A stretch of 15,337 bases of DNA, from the NCBI GenBank assembly GCA_026770575.1, contig MU657335.1:90288-105624 (forward strand). The letters run 5' to 3'. The translations under genes were made by a program, and so were the position numbers. Shown here piece by piece: positions 7,758-13,794 of the stretch. The stretch's first letter is position 1; each line of letters opens with the position of its first letter. The stretch is from Pelagophyceae sp. CCMP2097 (Eukaryota > Sar > Pelagophyceae). The notes below the pieces were generated by a model, which saw only the letters and a list, made by a program, of their open reading frames with translations, was not told where the DNA came from and searched no databases.

Positions 7758-8697
7758 TTATTTTTTAATTATTAGATTACCTGATATTTGTGCATTATTT
7801 TCAACAATTCCTGCTGTATCGTTCAAATAATCAGAAACTTCTACATAGGTGTCTGCGAAAAAATATCGATATGGTGGATGTTCTCTAAGTATCTTTATTA
7901 AACTTGTTTCGAAATATGGACGTACCGATAGCATCGAGTTGTTTATATACAGACTATTGTCAAAGTTTAATTTTATTTTAATCGAATTAATTGATAAAGG
8001 TGTTTCTGCTGTGTTGGGGGTGGCATCAATCCCTGCTGGACCGGTAATTGAAAGCTCTGGGGCACCTGGGCTTCCAGGGACACCTGCGATTCCGATAGGG
8101 CCGATAAGACCGATAGGTCCGATTGAACCTGTGCTGCCCCTGTCCCCTTTCTCGCCGGTGCTGCCCCTGCTGCCGCTGCCCCCTTTCTCACCGGTGCTGC
8201 CCCTGCTACCGGTGCTGCCGCTATCCCCTTTCTCGCCGGTGCTGCCCCTGCTGCCGGTGCTGCCGCTGGTCCCTTTCTCGCCTTTCTCGCCGGTGCTGCC
8301 CCTGCTGCCGCTGCTGCCGGTATCGCCTTTCTCACCGCTGCTGCCGGTGTCGCCGGTATCCCCCTTCTCGCCGGGGCATCCTTTGAAATTCCTCAAATTT
8401 ACGCTTCCTATACTCAAATCCTGTTTTAGTATAATCAAAGTGTCACCAAGTTGGGAAACGTCTACAACGTTCGTAGTAGGTATTTTGACATTTAATTCTT
8501 TATTTTTATTATCTATAAATAGTAAATTTTTCATTTTCGAATTCAACTTTTTTAATGTATTTATCAGGTTGCGGTATATCATAAAATTTAACAGGTGATA
8601 GATTTGATTTAACCACAAGGGAATTATTTGTAATATAAAAATCTTCTATATTAGAACTCTCTTTAATAATATTAGATGATTTATATTCATAAAGCAT
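7758..8697 (-). CDS. Segment 1: N-terminus and collagen-like triple-helix domain
   Basis: This is the start of the long fibre gene. ATG at 8697 (MLYEYKSSNIIKE…) lies 25 bases after the TGA of the upstream gene. The frame moves by one base around 8520-8545 into the long open frame ending at TAA 7758-7760. From about 8381 to 8058 it encodes 36 uninterrupted Gly-X-Y triplets, rich in GEKG, GSTG and GSRG, ending with GPI/GVP/GSP/GAP. Collagen-like stretches of this kind are common in surface fibres of large DNA viruses and phages, where they form trimeric stalks. The C-terminal 80 residues are a non-repetitive, probably beta-rich head or linker. The same frame continues past the TAA as …NLIIKK[TAA]SSVICVV…, so that TAA looks internal. 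The collagen DNA is far more GC-rich than its surroundings. Confidence 0.65.
8058..8381 (-). repeat. Collagen Gly-X-Y coding repeat (36 triplets)
   Basis: Low-complexity GC-rich DNA encodes uninterrupted Gly-X-Y. A larger block of about 39 bases (GSTGSRGSTGEKG) recurs with variation. The antisense Pro/Leu-rich frames across it are shadows. Confidence 0.85.
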
Positions 8698-8722
8698 ATA
8701 ATATATATATTTTTTTTTTAAA
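8698..8722 (-). promoter_or_regulatory. A/T-only spacer before the long fibre gene
   Basis: Between the TGA at 8723-8725 and the ATG at 8697 there are 25 bases of only A and T: an A run followed by alternating TA. This resembles compact viral intergenic promoters and the spacers at 3301-3330 and 3739-3757. Confidence 0.4.
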
Positions 8723-8956
8723 TCATACAAAAGGCACAAGTTTAACTCCACCTGTTGCCTTTGGGTGCGTATGAGGTTCTAAATAATACTCTGGATTTTC
8801 TTTGCGCAACTCTGAAAAATTTTCCGTTAGAATTTTTGGTGTCATAATCAACCACTCTTGACTGTTCAGTCCTGCCGCACTACGGTAGTGTATCACTTGT
8901 GATATTATCTGTAAACGTTTCTCTAATTCGCGTAATTTATGTTTATATTTAATTTG
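8723..8956 (-). pseudogene. C-terminal 77 residues of an unrecognised gene, 5' end cut at block edge
   Basis: The minus-strand frame from 8956 reads as ordinary protein: a Lys/Glu/Arg helix (KHKLRELEKRLQII), then NSQEWLIMTPKILTENF, and a last stretch HTHPKATGGVKLVPFV ending at TGA 8723-8725. The frame is closed upstream by TGA at 8957-8959, which lies inside the 11-bp terminal repeat, and there is no suitable ATG. It therefore looks like the tail of a longer gene truncated exactly at the edge of the AT-rich block. It contains CAA/CAG codons, no TAA/TAG, and ends with TGA. No family is recognised. Confidence 0.5.
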
Positions 8957-8960
8957 TCAG
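8950..8960 (-). repeat. Right 11-bp inverted terminal repeat of AT-rich block
   Basis: TAATTTGTCAG. It is the exact reverse complement of 2830-2840 and coincides with the AT-to-GC switch. Confidence 0.65.
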
Positions 8961-8970
8961 TCCGCCCTTC

Positions 8971-8987
8971 TGTCCGTCCGTCCGTCC
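8971..8987. repeat. GTCC tetranucleotide repeat
   Basis: Four tandem GTCC units just outside the AT-rich block's right end. Confidence 0.7.
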
Positions 8988-9034
8988 ACGGGTAAATCCG
9001 CGAGGTTCCGCCTTTAGGAGAAAAGAGCGGTAAC

Positions 9035-9157
9035 GCGGCCGATTCAGCGATTGGTGGTTGATGCGATCGCTAAAATTGGGAATGGAGGTCGAGCAGGAGC
9101 CTCATTGGAATCATCATAGAAGTAGTTTTGGTCACAGGTTCGAATCTGGTCGTCCGC
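9035..9157 (+). repeat. tRNA-like sequence, possible SINE head
   Basis: GCGGCCG at 9035-9041 can pair with CGTCCGC at 9151-9157 with one mismatch. TCAG (9044-9047) and TTGA (9058-9061) form a D-arm around a GG-containing loop. A T-arm-like GGTTCGAATCT lies at 9137-9147, with one mispair in its stem. The distance between the halves is about 45 bases longer than in a normal tRNA and the anticodon arm is poor. It is more like a decayed tRNA-derived repeat than a functional gene. ATTCAGCGATT recurs at 9160-9170, just after it. Confidence 0.3.
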
Positions 9158-9249
9158 AAAATTCAGCGATTAGTTAAATAATTTTAATTATTTACGTGGG
9201 CATTTCAATGGGATTTGTCTGTATCCTTCGCTCGAAGTCGGGTCCTCCG

Positions 9250-9330
9250 CGTGATGACCCGCTGGGGGCAAAAGGGGATTCACCGGATCATTATCCTTGG
9301 AGGCGATTGTGGGGCCCGGTATATATACCG
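9250..9330 (+). repeat. 81-bp direct repeat, copy 1, with TATATATA palindrome
   Basis: Copy 1 of a sequence repeated at 9602-9682 with about five differences. It begins GTGATGACCCGCTGGGGGC and ends with the palindrome GGTATATATACC. The TATATATA could act as a TATA box. Confidence 0.8.
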
Positions 9331-9420
9331 CACCGCTCTCCCATGCGCATACCGTAGGAACGGGAGGTTGAGCGTGGAGAAAGACAAAATACGATAATGC
9401 ACCGGACCAAGGTCCGGCTC

Positions 9421-9520
9421 CGGTGGCGGCCTTACTGCAGGGCTTGAACCTGTTGCCGCGGGGCGGGCTTACTGCGTGTCTTGGACACGTGACCGCTGGG
9501 GAGTGGCGGCTTACCAGGGT
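9421..9520 (+). repeat. Three imperfect 40-bp tandem repeats
   Basis: The motif GGCGGSCTTACTGC occurs at about 9424, 9464 and, more diverged, 9504, giving a 40-base period. It lies between the two 81-bp direct repeats. Confidence 0.5.
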
Positions 9521-9550
9521 CACACTCGCCAAAATCGAGTGTCCCCTGCG

Positions 9551-9593
9551 GGAATCGAACCCGAGACCATTCGCAAGTGATTGTGTACTGGGC
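9551..9593 (-). promoter_or_regulatory. Pol III-like A and B boxes
   Basis: On the minus strand GGTTCGATTCC (9551-9561) fits the B-box consensus exactly, and TAGGCCCAGT (about 9584-9593) resembles an A box. The surrounding sequence does not fold into a complete tRNA. A second, weaker B-box-like sequence on the same strand is at 9440-9450. Confidence 0.3.
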
Positions 9594-9601
9594 CTATAAC
9601 C

Positions 9602-9682
9602 CGTGATGACCCGCTGGGGGCAAAAGGGGATTTACCGGCTCATTATCCTTGGAGGTGTTTGTGGGGCCCGGTATATATACCG
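9602..9682 (+). repeat. 81-bp direct repeat, copy 2, with TATATATA palindrome
   Basis: Second copy, 352 bases downstream of the first and in the same orientation. The copies could be a terminal-repeat miniature element or dimeric repeats. Confidence 0.8.
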
Positions 9683-9736
9683 GAACGCTCCGTGTGCCTC
9701 CGGCGCGCTCTTGTAATAATAGACAGCTTCACTTTT

Positions 9737-9875
9737 TTCAAGCTACTTTCAAGTTGCTTTCAAGTTGCTTTCAAAGTCTGCTTTTGCGTGTAAAGCTGCT
9801 TGAAAGTAGCTAACTTTCAAGATGAGCTTGAAATTTAGCTACTTTCAAGCATCTTTCAAGCTACTTTTAAAAAGC
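9737..9875. repeat. Cluster of CAAGCTACTTT motifs in both orientations
   Basis: At least eight variants of CAAG(C/T)T(A/G)CTTT or its complement lie in about 140 bases directly outside the left arm of the long inverted-repeat element. The motif also recurs inside both arms (about 10185-10215, 10365-10383 and 12965-12982), so these may be subterminal transposase-binding repeats. Confidence 0.55.
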
Positions 9876-9884
9876 GGAAATGCT

Positions 9885-10383
9885 TTTAAAGCGCGGAAAG
9901 AGTTCGTTGGATGGGCGTTGAGCGAACGTTAGATGAGCGTTAACCCGGCGCGGGCGCGCGGCGCGGGCGCGGCGCGGGCGCGCGGCGCGGGCGCGCCGCG
10001 CGGAGGGGGCGGGGCGCGGCCTCTGGCGGGCGGGGCGGCGACGATGGTGCACGCGCCTCCGTCGAGGCGCGGGCCGGTCGCGGGGCCGACGTGCCCCGTC
10101 CCGCGCGCCATGTCACCTGGGTGGCCGAAGGAAGGCGCCCTTAACGCCACTTCGCGCTCACGTTGAAGCGACAAAAGATATGTTGAAAAAGTAGCTTGAA
10201 AAGTAGCTAGAAAAAAGTGAACTTGTCTAATTCCATCATCGAGTCTGAAGGATCTGAGCGCGCTGGGCGCATCGGCGTCAGCAGGAGATGCGCATAGCAC
10301 AGTCGGCTTGGTTCTTGCTCGTTAAAGCGTTTTAGGCGACGTTATGCAAAGTGCGAGGTAAGCTTGAAAGTAGCTTGAAAAAG
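9885..10383 (+). repeat. Left arm (about 490 bp) of long inverted repeat
   Basis: It matches the complement of 12962-13448. It starts near TTAAAGCGCGG, contains the GCGCGG-rich core at about 9950-10030 and ends near GTAGCTTGAAAAA. Confidence 0.8.
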
Positions 10384-10538
10384 TGAAGCTGTCTAATAAG
10401 CCGAAAATACATTGACCTCGCACATAAAAATATGCAACTTGTGACGCCTTGTGTGCGCTGACAGTGAAAGCTATGGAGCTGATTTCGGTGCCATCATACG
10501 GTCCCGTGTCTGGTCTCTGCGCAGCACCAAAACATTTG

Positions 10539-10757
10539 CTCTAGAAGCACTGCGCGCCCCTACAAGACCACCAAAGCGGCTATGGTCGTAACTCGGTCGA
10601 ATCGTCGAATGGTGTGTCCTCAATCGCGGCAGGAGGAAGCCGTGGGCACTCTCTAGCCGAAATCGACCTTGAGGACACACCGTTCCGACATTTTATCAAG
10701 AGACTTGTCATTCCCGTGTGGGTACTTCATATAAAAAGCCTATACGTGCTTCTAGAG
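10539..10757. repeat. Nested inverted repeats
   Basis: Outer 12-bp arms CTCTAGAAGCAC (10539-10550) and complement (10746-10757); inner 13-bp arms GGTGTGTCCTCAA (10611-10623) and complement (10669-10681). Sequence between the outer and inner arms pairs only weakly. Confidence 0.55.
10730..10738 (+). promoter_or_regulatory. TATA-box-like sequence
   Basis: TATAAAAAG, 30 bases upstream of the ATG at 10768. It is a plausible TATA box but unsupported otherwise. Confidence 0.3.
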
Positions 10758-10767
10758 GGCCAAGAAG

Positions 10768-10848
10768 ATGGGCCTGCGCGTTGCCAACGCCATGCCACCG
10801 GCTTCTAAAGCGGTTACGAGCGCCATCAACAAAAAATACGCCCTATAG
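10768..10848 (+). CDS. Possible short ORF behind a TATA-like box
   Basis: ATG 10768 opens 26 well-composed codons (MGLRVANAMPPASKAVTSAI…) ending at TAG 10846-10848. After the TAG the frame reads only a few sensible residues. One base of shift would join it to another plausible stretch (…AKVSAFKESVKLRVLNKMDLF, about 10865-10930). It could be a decayed gene inside the inverted-repeat element, or chance. No family is recognised. Confidence 0.2.
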   Translation: MGLRVANAMPPASKAVTSAINKKYAL

Positions 10849-11014
10849 GACGCCCCATCACTGGGCTAAAGTTTCTGCTTTTAAGGAATCCGTTAAGCTT
10901 CGGGTGCTCAATAAAATGGATTTATTTATGGTTCGACAGCCTCGGCTAGGGGGCTTTCCGGCTTTTTTGGTTTTTTTTTGTGCGTCTGCCACTTTTTGCG
11001 CGACACGGACCCCT

Positions 11015-11091
11015 CCGATGCTCGCCCTGAGAGGCGATAATGGCCAGGGTGTGGGTGGTCTCGGTTTATCGCCTCTCAGGGCGAGCATCGG
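11015..11091. repeat. Perfect 26-bp hairpin
   Basis: Arms 11015-11040 and 11066-11091 are exact complements around a 25-base loop. The arm starts CCGATGCTCGCCCTGAGAGG. Frames that run across it on either strand are not convincing. Confidence 0.85.
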
Positions 11092-12108
11092 TGTCACAGA
11101 AGCCGAGACTAAAAAAAGCGCAGACTCCCGCGGGAGAGTCTCTCGCGACTCAGGGGCGCGCGCACCAAACTTTTTGCTGCGGCGCGTCGAGCCCGAGGTG
11201 GCCCATGAGCGCGCGCAGTAGCGCCTCGGCCGAGTGCCCACAGCGCCCGCCAGGCGCGCCAAAGGGAATTTCAGGGGCCAACTGCCTTAAAGGCGGGTAA
11301 TCTGTCTCCCTTTAGACCAGTGCATCGATCGTCATCAAATCGTCACAATATCTCAATAAGTATCCCCAAAAGGAGTTTATTGATTGCTCAAAGGCCCAAT
11401 AAGCCTATATTTTCGGCTTATTGCGAACAAAAACTCTGTCTCCTTGTTTCACTGTGTCGCGATATTTGTTGAATTTGTATTTTTGACTTTTCAGCGGATA
11501 GAACTATCTAACTGGCAGAAGCTAGTGTTGCTTGCTTAAGATCCACCCTGGGTGGGGCAAGTGTTGCATTTACATTATCCACCATAATTATATCGCTAAT
11601 TTGGGGGCACAGGGCGTGAGGCGCCGCCTCATACCATCTAACAGCGAGCTGGCCGTATAATTCTAGTGGAACCCGTCTAACCAGCGCCGTCCAATTTGAC
11701 CTTTAGTGCGGGGCCGTCTTGGAAAGTAATTTTTAGAAGGTCTGAAGTGGTTGCCAATTTCCCCCTAGAAGTACGCCGTGCGAATTCCACTGAAAAAGAG
11801 TGTGGTTAAAGCAATTGTTCAAAGAAACACAAGTTCACCTTTGTTTGAGTCAATGACAATGACATGTGGCTGGGGCAAGTTGAAATGCAACATTACTACT
11901 AGCTAATTAAATTCGAGTTAGCTGGCCTACGGTGTAGATCTTGGCGAGCCCGATCGAATCGTCCAAACAACGCTGTAAAAATCGTCGTACTCGTCGCCGG
12001 AGGACCCATGGCGAGTAGGAAATGAACAAAAAGGGCACGTTTCCCCGTTTTCCTCACAACGAGCTTTTGGCTGTGCGTGTGCGCACGCTCGCGCGGGTCG
12101 CGCCCAGA
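11092..12108. other. About 1 kb without a supported gene
   Basis: Interior of the inverted-repeat element. I see the small hairpin at 11397-11423, short palindromes (for example CTCCCGCGGGAG near 11128) and a pair of GGGGCAAGT…TGCA stretches near 11554 and 11873. An 82-codon minus-strand frame (11927-12175) with a CPFC motif is open but has no other support. Confidence 0.5.
11397..11423. repeat. Small hairpin, 9-bp stem
   Basis: CAATAAGCC (11397-11405) and its complement (11415-11423) around a 9-base loop. The bases 11408-11422 are also an exact inverted copy of 10395-10409 at the inner edge of the left arm. Confidence 0.6.
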
Positions 12109-12305
12109 TCACCAAAACCGCTCCAACACTAAATCGCGTTTTCCTCGATAACTCCCCTCGCCAATAAGGTTGCATTTCTACTTGTCCCAGCCACTCATAT
12201 GATTCACCAGAAATTTAAGTTCTTGTTTTAGATGCAAGTTCAGCCACGAAACTGTCGCCAAATAAGGGCGGTGGTGTTTTTTACGAGCGGCGGACGACGT
12301 TCCCG
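12109..12305 (-). CDS. Possible gene fragment cut by the foldback MITE, with in-frame TAG
   Basis: From the MITE edge (12305) the minus frame reads …TVSWLNLHLKQELKFLVNHMSGWDK, meets TAG 12178-12180, and continues in the same frame as KCNLIGEGSYRGKRDLVLERFW to TGA 12109-12111. Both sides have protein-like composition. The MITE removes any upstream part. No family is recognised. Under the standard code the peptide ends at the TAG. Confidence 0.3.
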
Positions 12306-12529
12306 AGGGGCTAAAATAGCACCGACTGGAGCGCTGGAAAGGGCTCGTGTCGATCTGTCTCAAACCGCAGTCGGCGCTATTTCACCTGTCATATTGCGGT
12401 CGCTGGAGTTGCCCAAACATCGAAGACTCCAGCGACCTCAATATGATAGGCGAAATAGCGCCGACTGCGGTTCGAAACAGAGCGACACGAGCTCTTTCCA
12501 GCGCCCCAGTCGGCGCTATTTTAGCCCCT
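12306..12529. mobile_element. Foldback MITE
   Basis: A 224-bp near-palindrome. Arms of about 105 bases, roughly 90 percent alike by eye, begin AGGGGCTAAAATAGC and end with its complement, with a short loop near 12418. Each arm holds two oppositely oriented copies of AAATAGCGCCGACTG, so the whole contains four. No clear target duplication was seen. Confidence 0.75.
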
Positions 12530-12610
12530 ATGGATCAAAATGGCCCATGACGTCACGGCTCTGGTCTCTCAGGCCTCCACGAAATGAGATTGTAGCTTTA
12601 AATTTTGAAA

Positions 12611-12886
12611 TCATTCGGAATCACTCTATCTCGACATTTCGTGCATTTGCGTGGGGGCCTCTACTTTGGACCCGAATTCGCACGCCGTAAAGCAGCCGCC
12701 CGGGTTGATGTTTTTGACGACGCCCCGGTACCACCTGTCCTCAACCCAGCAATCCTCCTTGGAGTCCCACATCTTGTGCTTCGGCACTGGGCCTGGTGCC
12801 TTGTTTACCACCTTATGGCCCCGCTGCGCCCCGGGTTTGGACGCAGCCATCAAACTGGCCCACATGTCCTTCAGCGCCCGGGTCAA
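12611..12886 (-). CDS. Protein fragment with a Tudor/SH3-like stretch
   Basis: The minus frame reads TRALKDMWASLMAASKPGAQRG, then a basic Pro/Lys linker, then KMWDSKEDCWVEDRWYRGVV and NINPGGCFTACEFGSK. The 'V-E-D-x-W-Y-R-G-x-V' pattern with following hydrophobic strands resembles Tudor or other SH3-like barrels that bind methylated or modified ligands. The match is by eye and short. The frame meets TAG at 12626-12628 and then TGA at 12611-12613. The first ATG in frame is near 12865, and the frame extends upstream without ATG. A neighbouring frame (…ATQSHTIFKFSKAIAVFGDLK, about 12955-12895) may be its N-terminal part after a frame slip. It lies inside the inverted-repeat element next to the right arm and may be captured host sequence. 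Confidence 0.4.
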
Positions 12887-12961
12887 ACGAGTTTTAAGTC
12901 GCCAAAAACGGCGATAGCCTTAGAAAACTTAAAAATGGTGTGCGACTGCGTCGCGAAGAGG

Positions 12962-13448
12962 TGGTTTTTCAAGCTACTTTCCAAGTCGACTGGCGCATTT
13001 GCATAACGTCGCCTAAAACGCTTTAACGAGCAAGAACCAAGCCGACTGTGCTATGCGCATCTCCTTCTGACGCCGACGCGCCCAGCGCGCTCAGATCCTT
13101 CAGGCTCGATGATGGAATTAGACAAGTTCAATTTTTCCAAGGAGCTTTGTAAGCTTCTTTTTCAACATATCTTTTGTCGCTTCAACGTGAGCGCGAAGCG
13201 ACGTCAAGGGCGCCTTCCTTCGGCCACCCAGGTGAGATGGCACGCGGGACGGGGCACGGTGGCCCCGCGACCGGCCCGCGCCTCGACGGAGGCGCGGGCA
13301 CCATCGGCGCCGCCCCGCCCGCCAGAGGCCGCGCCCCGCCCCCTCCGCGCGGCGCGCCCGCGGCGCGGCCGCGCCGCGCGGCCGCGCCGGGTTAACGCTC
13401 ATCTAACGCTCGTTCAACGCTCATCCAACGAACTCTTCCCGCGCTTTA
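12962..13448 (-). repeat. Right arm (about 490 bp) of long inverted repeat
   Basis: It matches the complement of 9885-10383. The open frames crossing its GC-rich core are not coding. Confidence 0.8.
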
Positions 13449-13630
13449 CACTACGAGCTTAGCTAGCTCCCTCTTAAAAAGTTTATACAGCCTCGTTTTC
13501 ATCCACTAAATTTTGCCTTATTTTCGATGCAAGGAAAGGAGTCTGCAAGTACAGAGCCAAAATCGTTTTTGTTTGAACTCCAAATCTGCAGGCCCAAGGT
13601 AGCTTTGGCGTCCTGGTGCGGCGGACGGGG
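13449..13630. other. Nothing recognised
   Basis: This stretch lies between the right arm of the long inverted repeat and the first of two related hairpins. No gene or repeat is supported. Confidence 0.4.
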
Positions 13631-13717
13631 GCCGTTTCCGCGGGACCCTAAGGGCTTCATCGCTTTGTCTCACCAGGCACATCCGATAGAACCCTTAGGG
13701 TCACGCGGAAGCGGCGT
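13631..13717. repeat. Imperfect hairpin, about 32-bp stem (copy 1)
   Basis: GCCGTTTCCGCGGGACCC… and …GGGTCACGCGGAAGCGGC are inverted. The core GACCCTAAGGGCTTCATCG pairs with CGATAGAACCCTTAGGGTC with three mismatches, around a loop of about 21 bases. Confidence 0.7.
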
Positions 13718-13794
13718 CGGTCGCGCGTTAAGGTATTTCCGGTATCGGCGCCTGCGCCGACACCCAGTGCGTCCCTCGTGGACGGTCTCCGCTT

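Larger units (their letters stand above)
3758..8697 (-). pseudogene. Very long fibre/adhesin-like gene, interrupted frame (collagen, LamG, fibre repeats)
   Basis: Read along the minus strand, coherent protein sequence can be followed almost without a gap from ATG 8695-8697 to TAA 3758-3760, roughly 1,600 residues. The order is a polar N-terminus, 36 Gly-X-Y triplets, a linker with beta-rich sequence, a LamG-like jelly-roll, six fibre repeats, then a long beta-rich part I cannot assign. The frame moves by single bases about ten times, mostly at A or T runs (for example near 8530, 7195, 6871, 6500, 6300, 6090, 5330, 4870, 4765). It crosses 15 in-frame TAA/TAG codons but no TGA, and it carries one transposon-like insertion at 4153-4420. 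Whether it is one gene or several fused by my reading is uncertain. It is labelled a pseudogene because the sequence as given cannot be translated with the standard code. Sense TAA/TAG plus assembly indels is the alternative. Confidence 0.5.
2830..8960. mobile_element. AT-rich inserted block, probable endogenous viral element
   Basis: Base composition changes abruptly at both ends, and each end carries one arm of a perfect 11-bp inverted repeat (CTGACAAATTA at 2830-2840; its complement at 8950-8960). All recognisable coding sequence inside reads on the minus strand, with spacers of about 20-30 bases composed almost only of A and T. Contents include collagen triplets, a LamG-like domain and tandem fibre repeats, which are typical of surface proteins of algal and protist DNA viruses and their relatives. 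No major capsid protein, packaging ATPase, protease, integrase or polymerase is visible, so it is either a fragment or a cassette. I saw no clear target-site duplication. Viral origin is inference from gene style and composition; a host adhesin cluster is the main alternative. Confidence 0.6.
9885..13448. mobile_element. 3.56-kb element with long terminal inverted repeats
   Basis: The arms 9885-10383 and 12962-13448 are inverted copies of each other over their whole length with scattered substitutions and small indels, including a very GC-rich core of GCGCGG repeats. They enclose 2.6 kb with hairpins, a foldback MITE and two weak minus-strand coding fragments. Long inverted arms, motif-rich ends and poor coding capacity point to a non-autonomous DNA transposon (foldback type). 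No transposase is recognised. Target-site duplications were not identified. Confidence 0.65.

Noticed and set aside
8058..8381. CRISPR-like or satellite array
   Set aside because: The periodicity is the 9-base Gly-X-Y codon pattern; there are no spacers.
7849..8598. Long plus-strand Pro/Leu-rich open frame and Cys/Arg-rich frames around 8123-8386
   Set aside because: They are the antisense and other-phase readings of the collagen Gly-X-Y DNA, which has the only meaningful pattern.
9035..9157. A functional tRNA gene
   Set aside because: The anticodon arm does not form, the T-stem has a mispair and the length is too great, so it is kept only as a tRNA-like repeat.
9541..9610. A minus-strand tRNA gene with a perfect T-loop
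   Set aside because: Acceptor and D stems do not pair with the 3' half, so only Pol III-like boxes are supported.
9929..10300. Open frames through the GC-rich left arm, and the matching ones at 13109-13462
   Set aside because: They consist of Arg/Ala/Pro from GCGCGG repeats and occur as mirror images in both arms, so they are composition artefacts.
10718..11262. Overlapping plus and minus frames of 130-170 codons
   Set aside because: They run through the perfect hairpin and give self-complementary peptides with no family features; only a short stretch might be coding.
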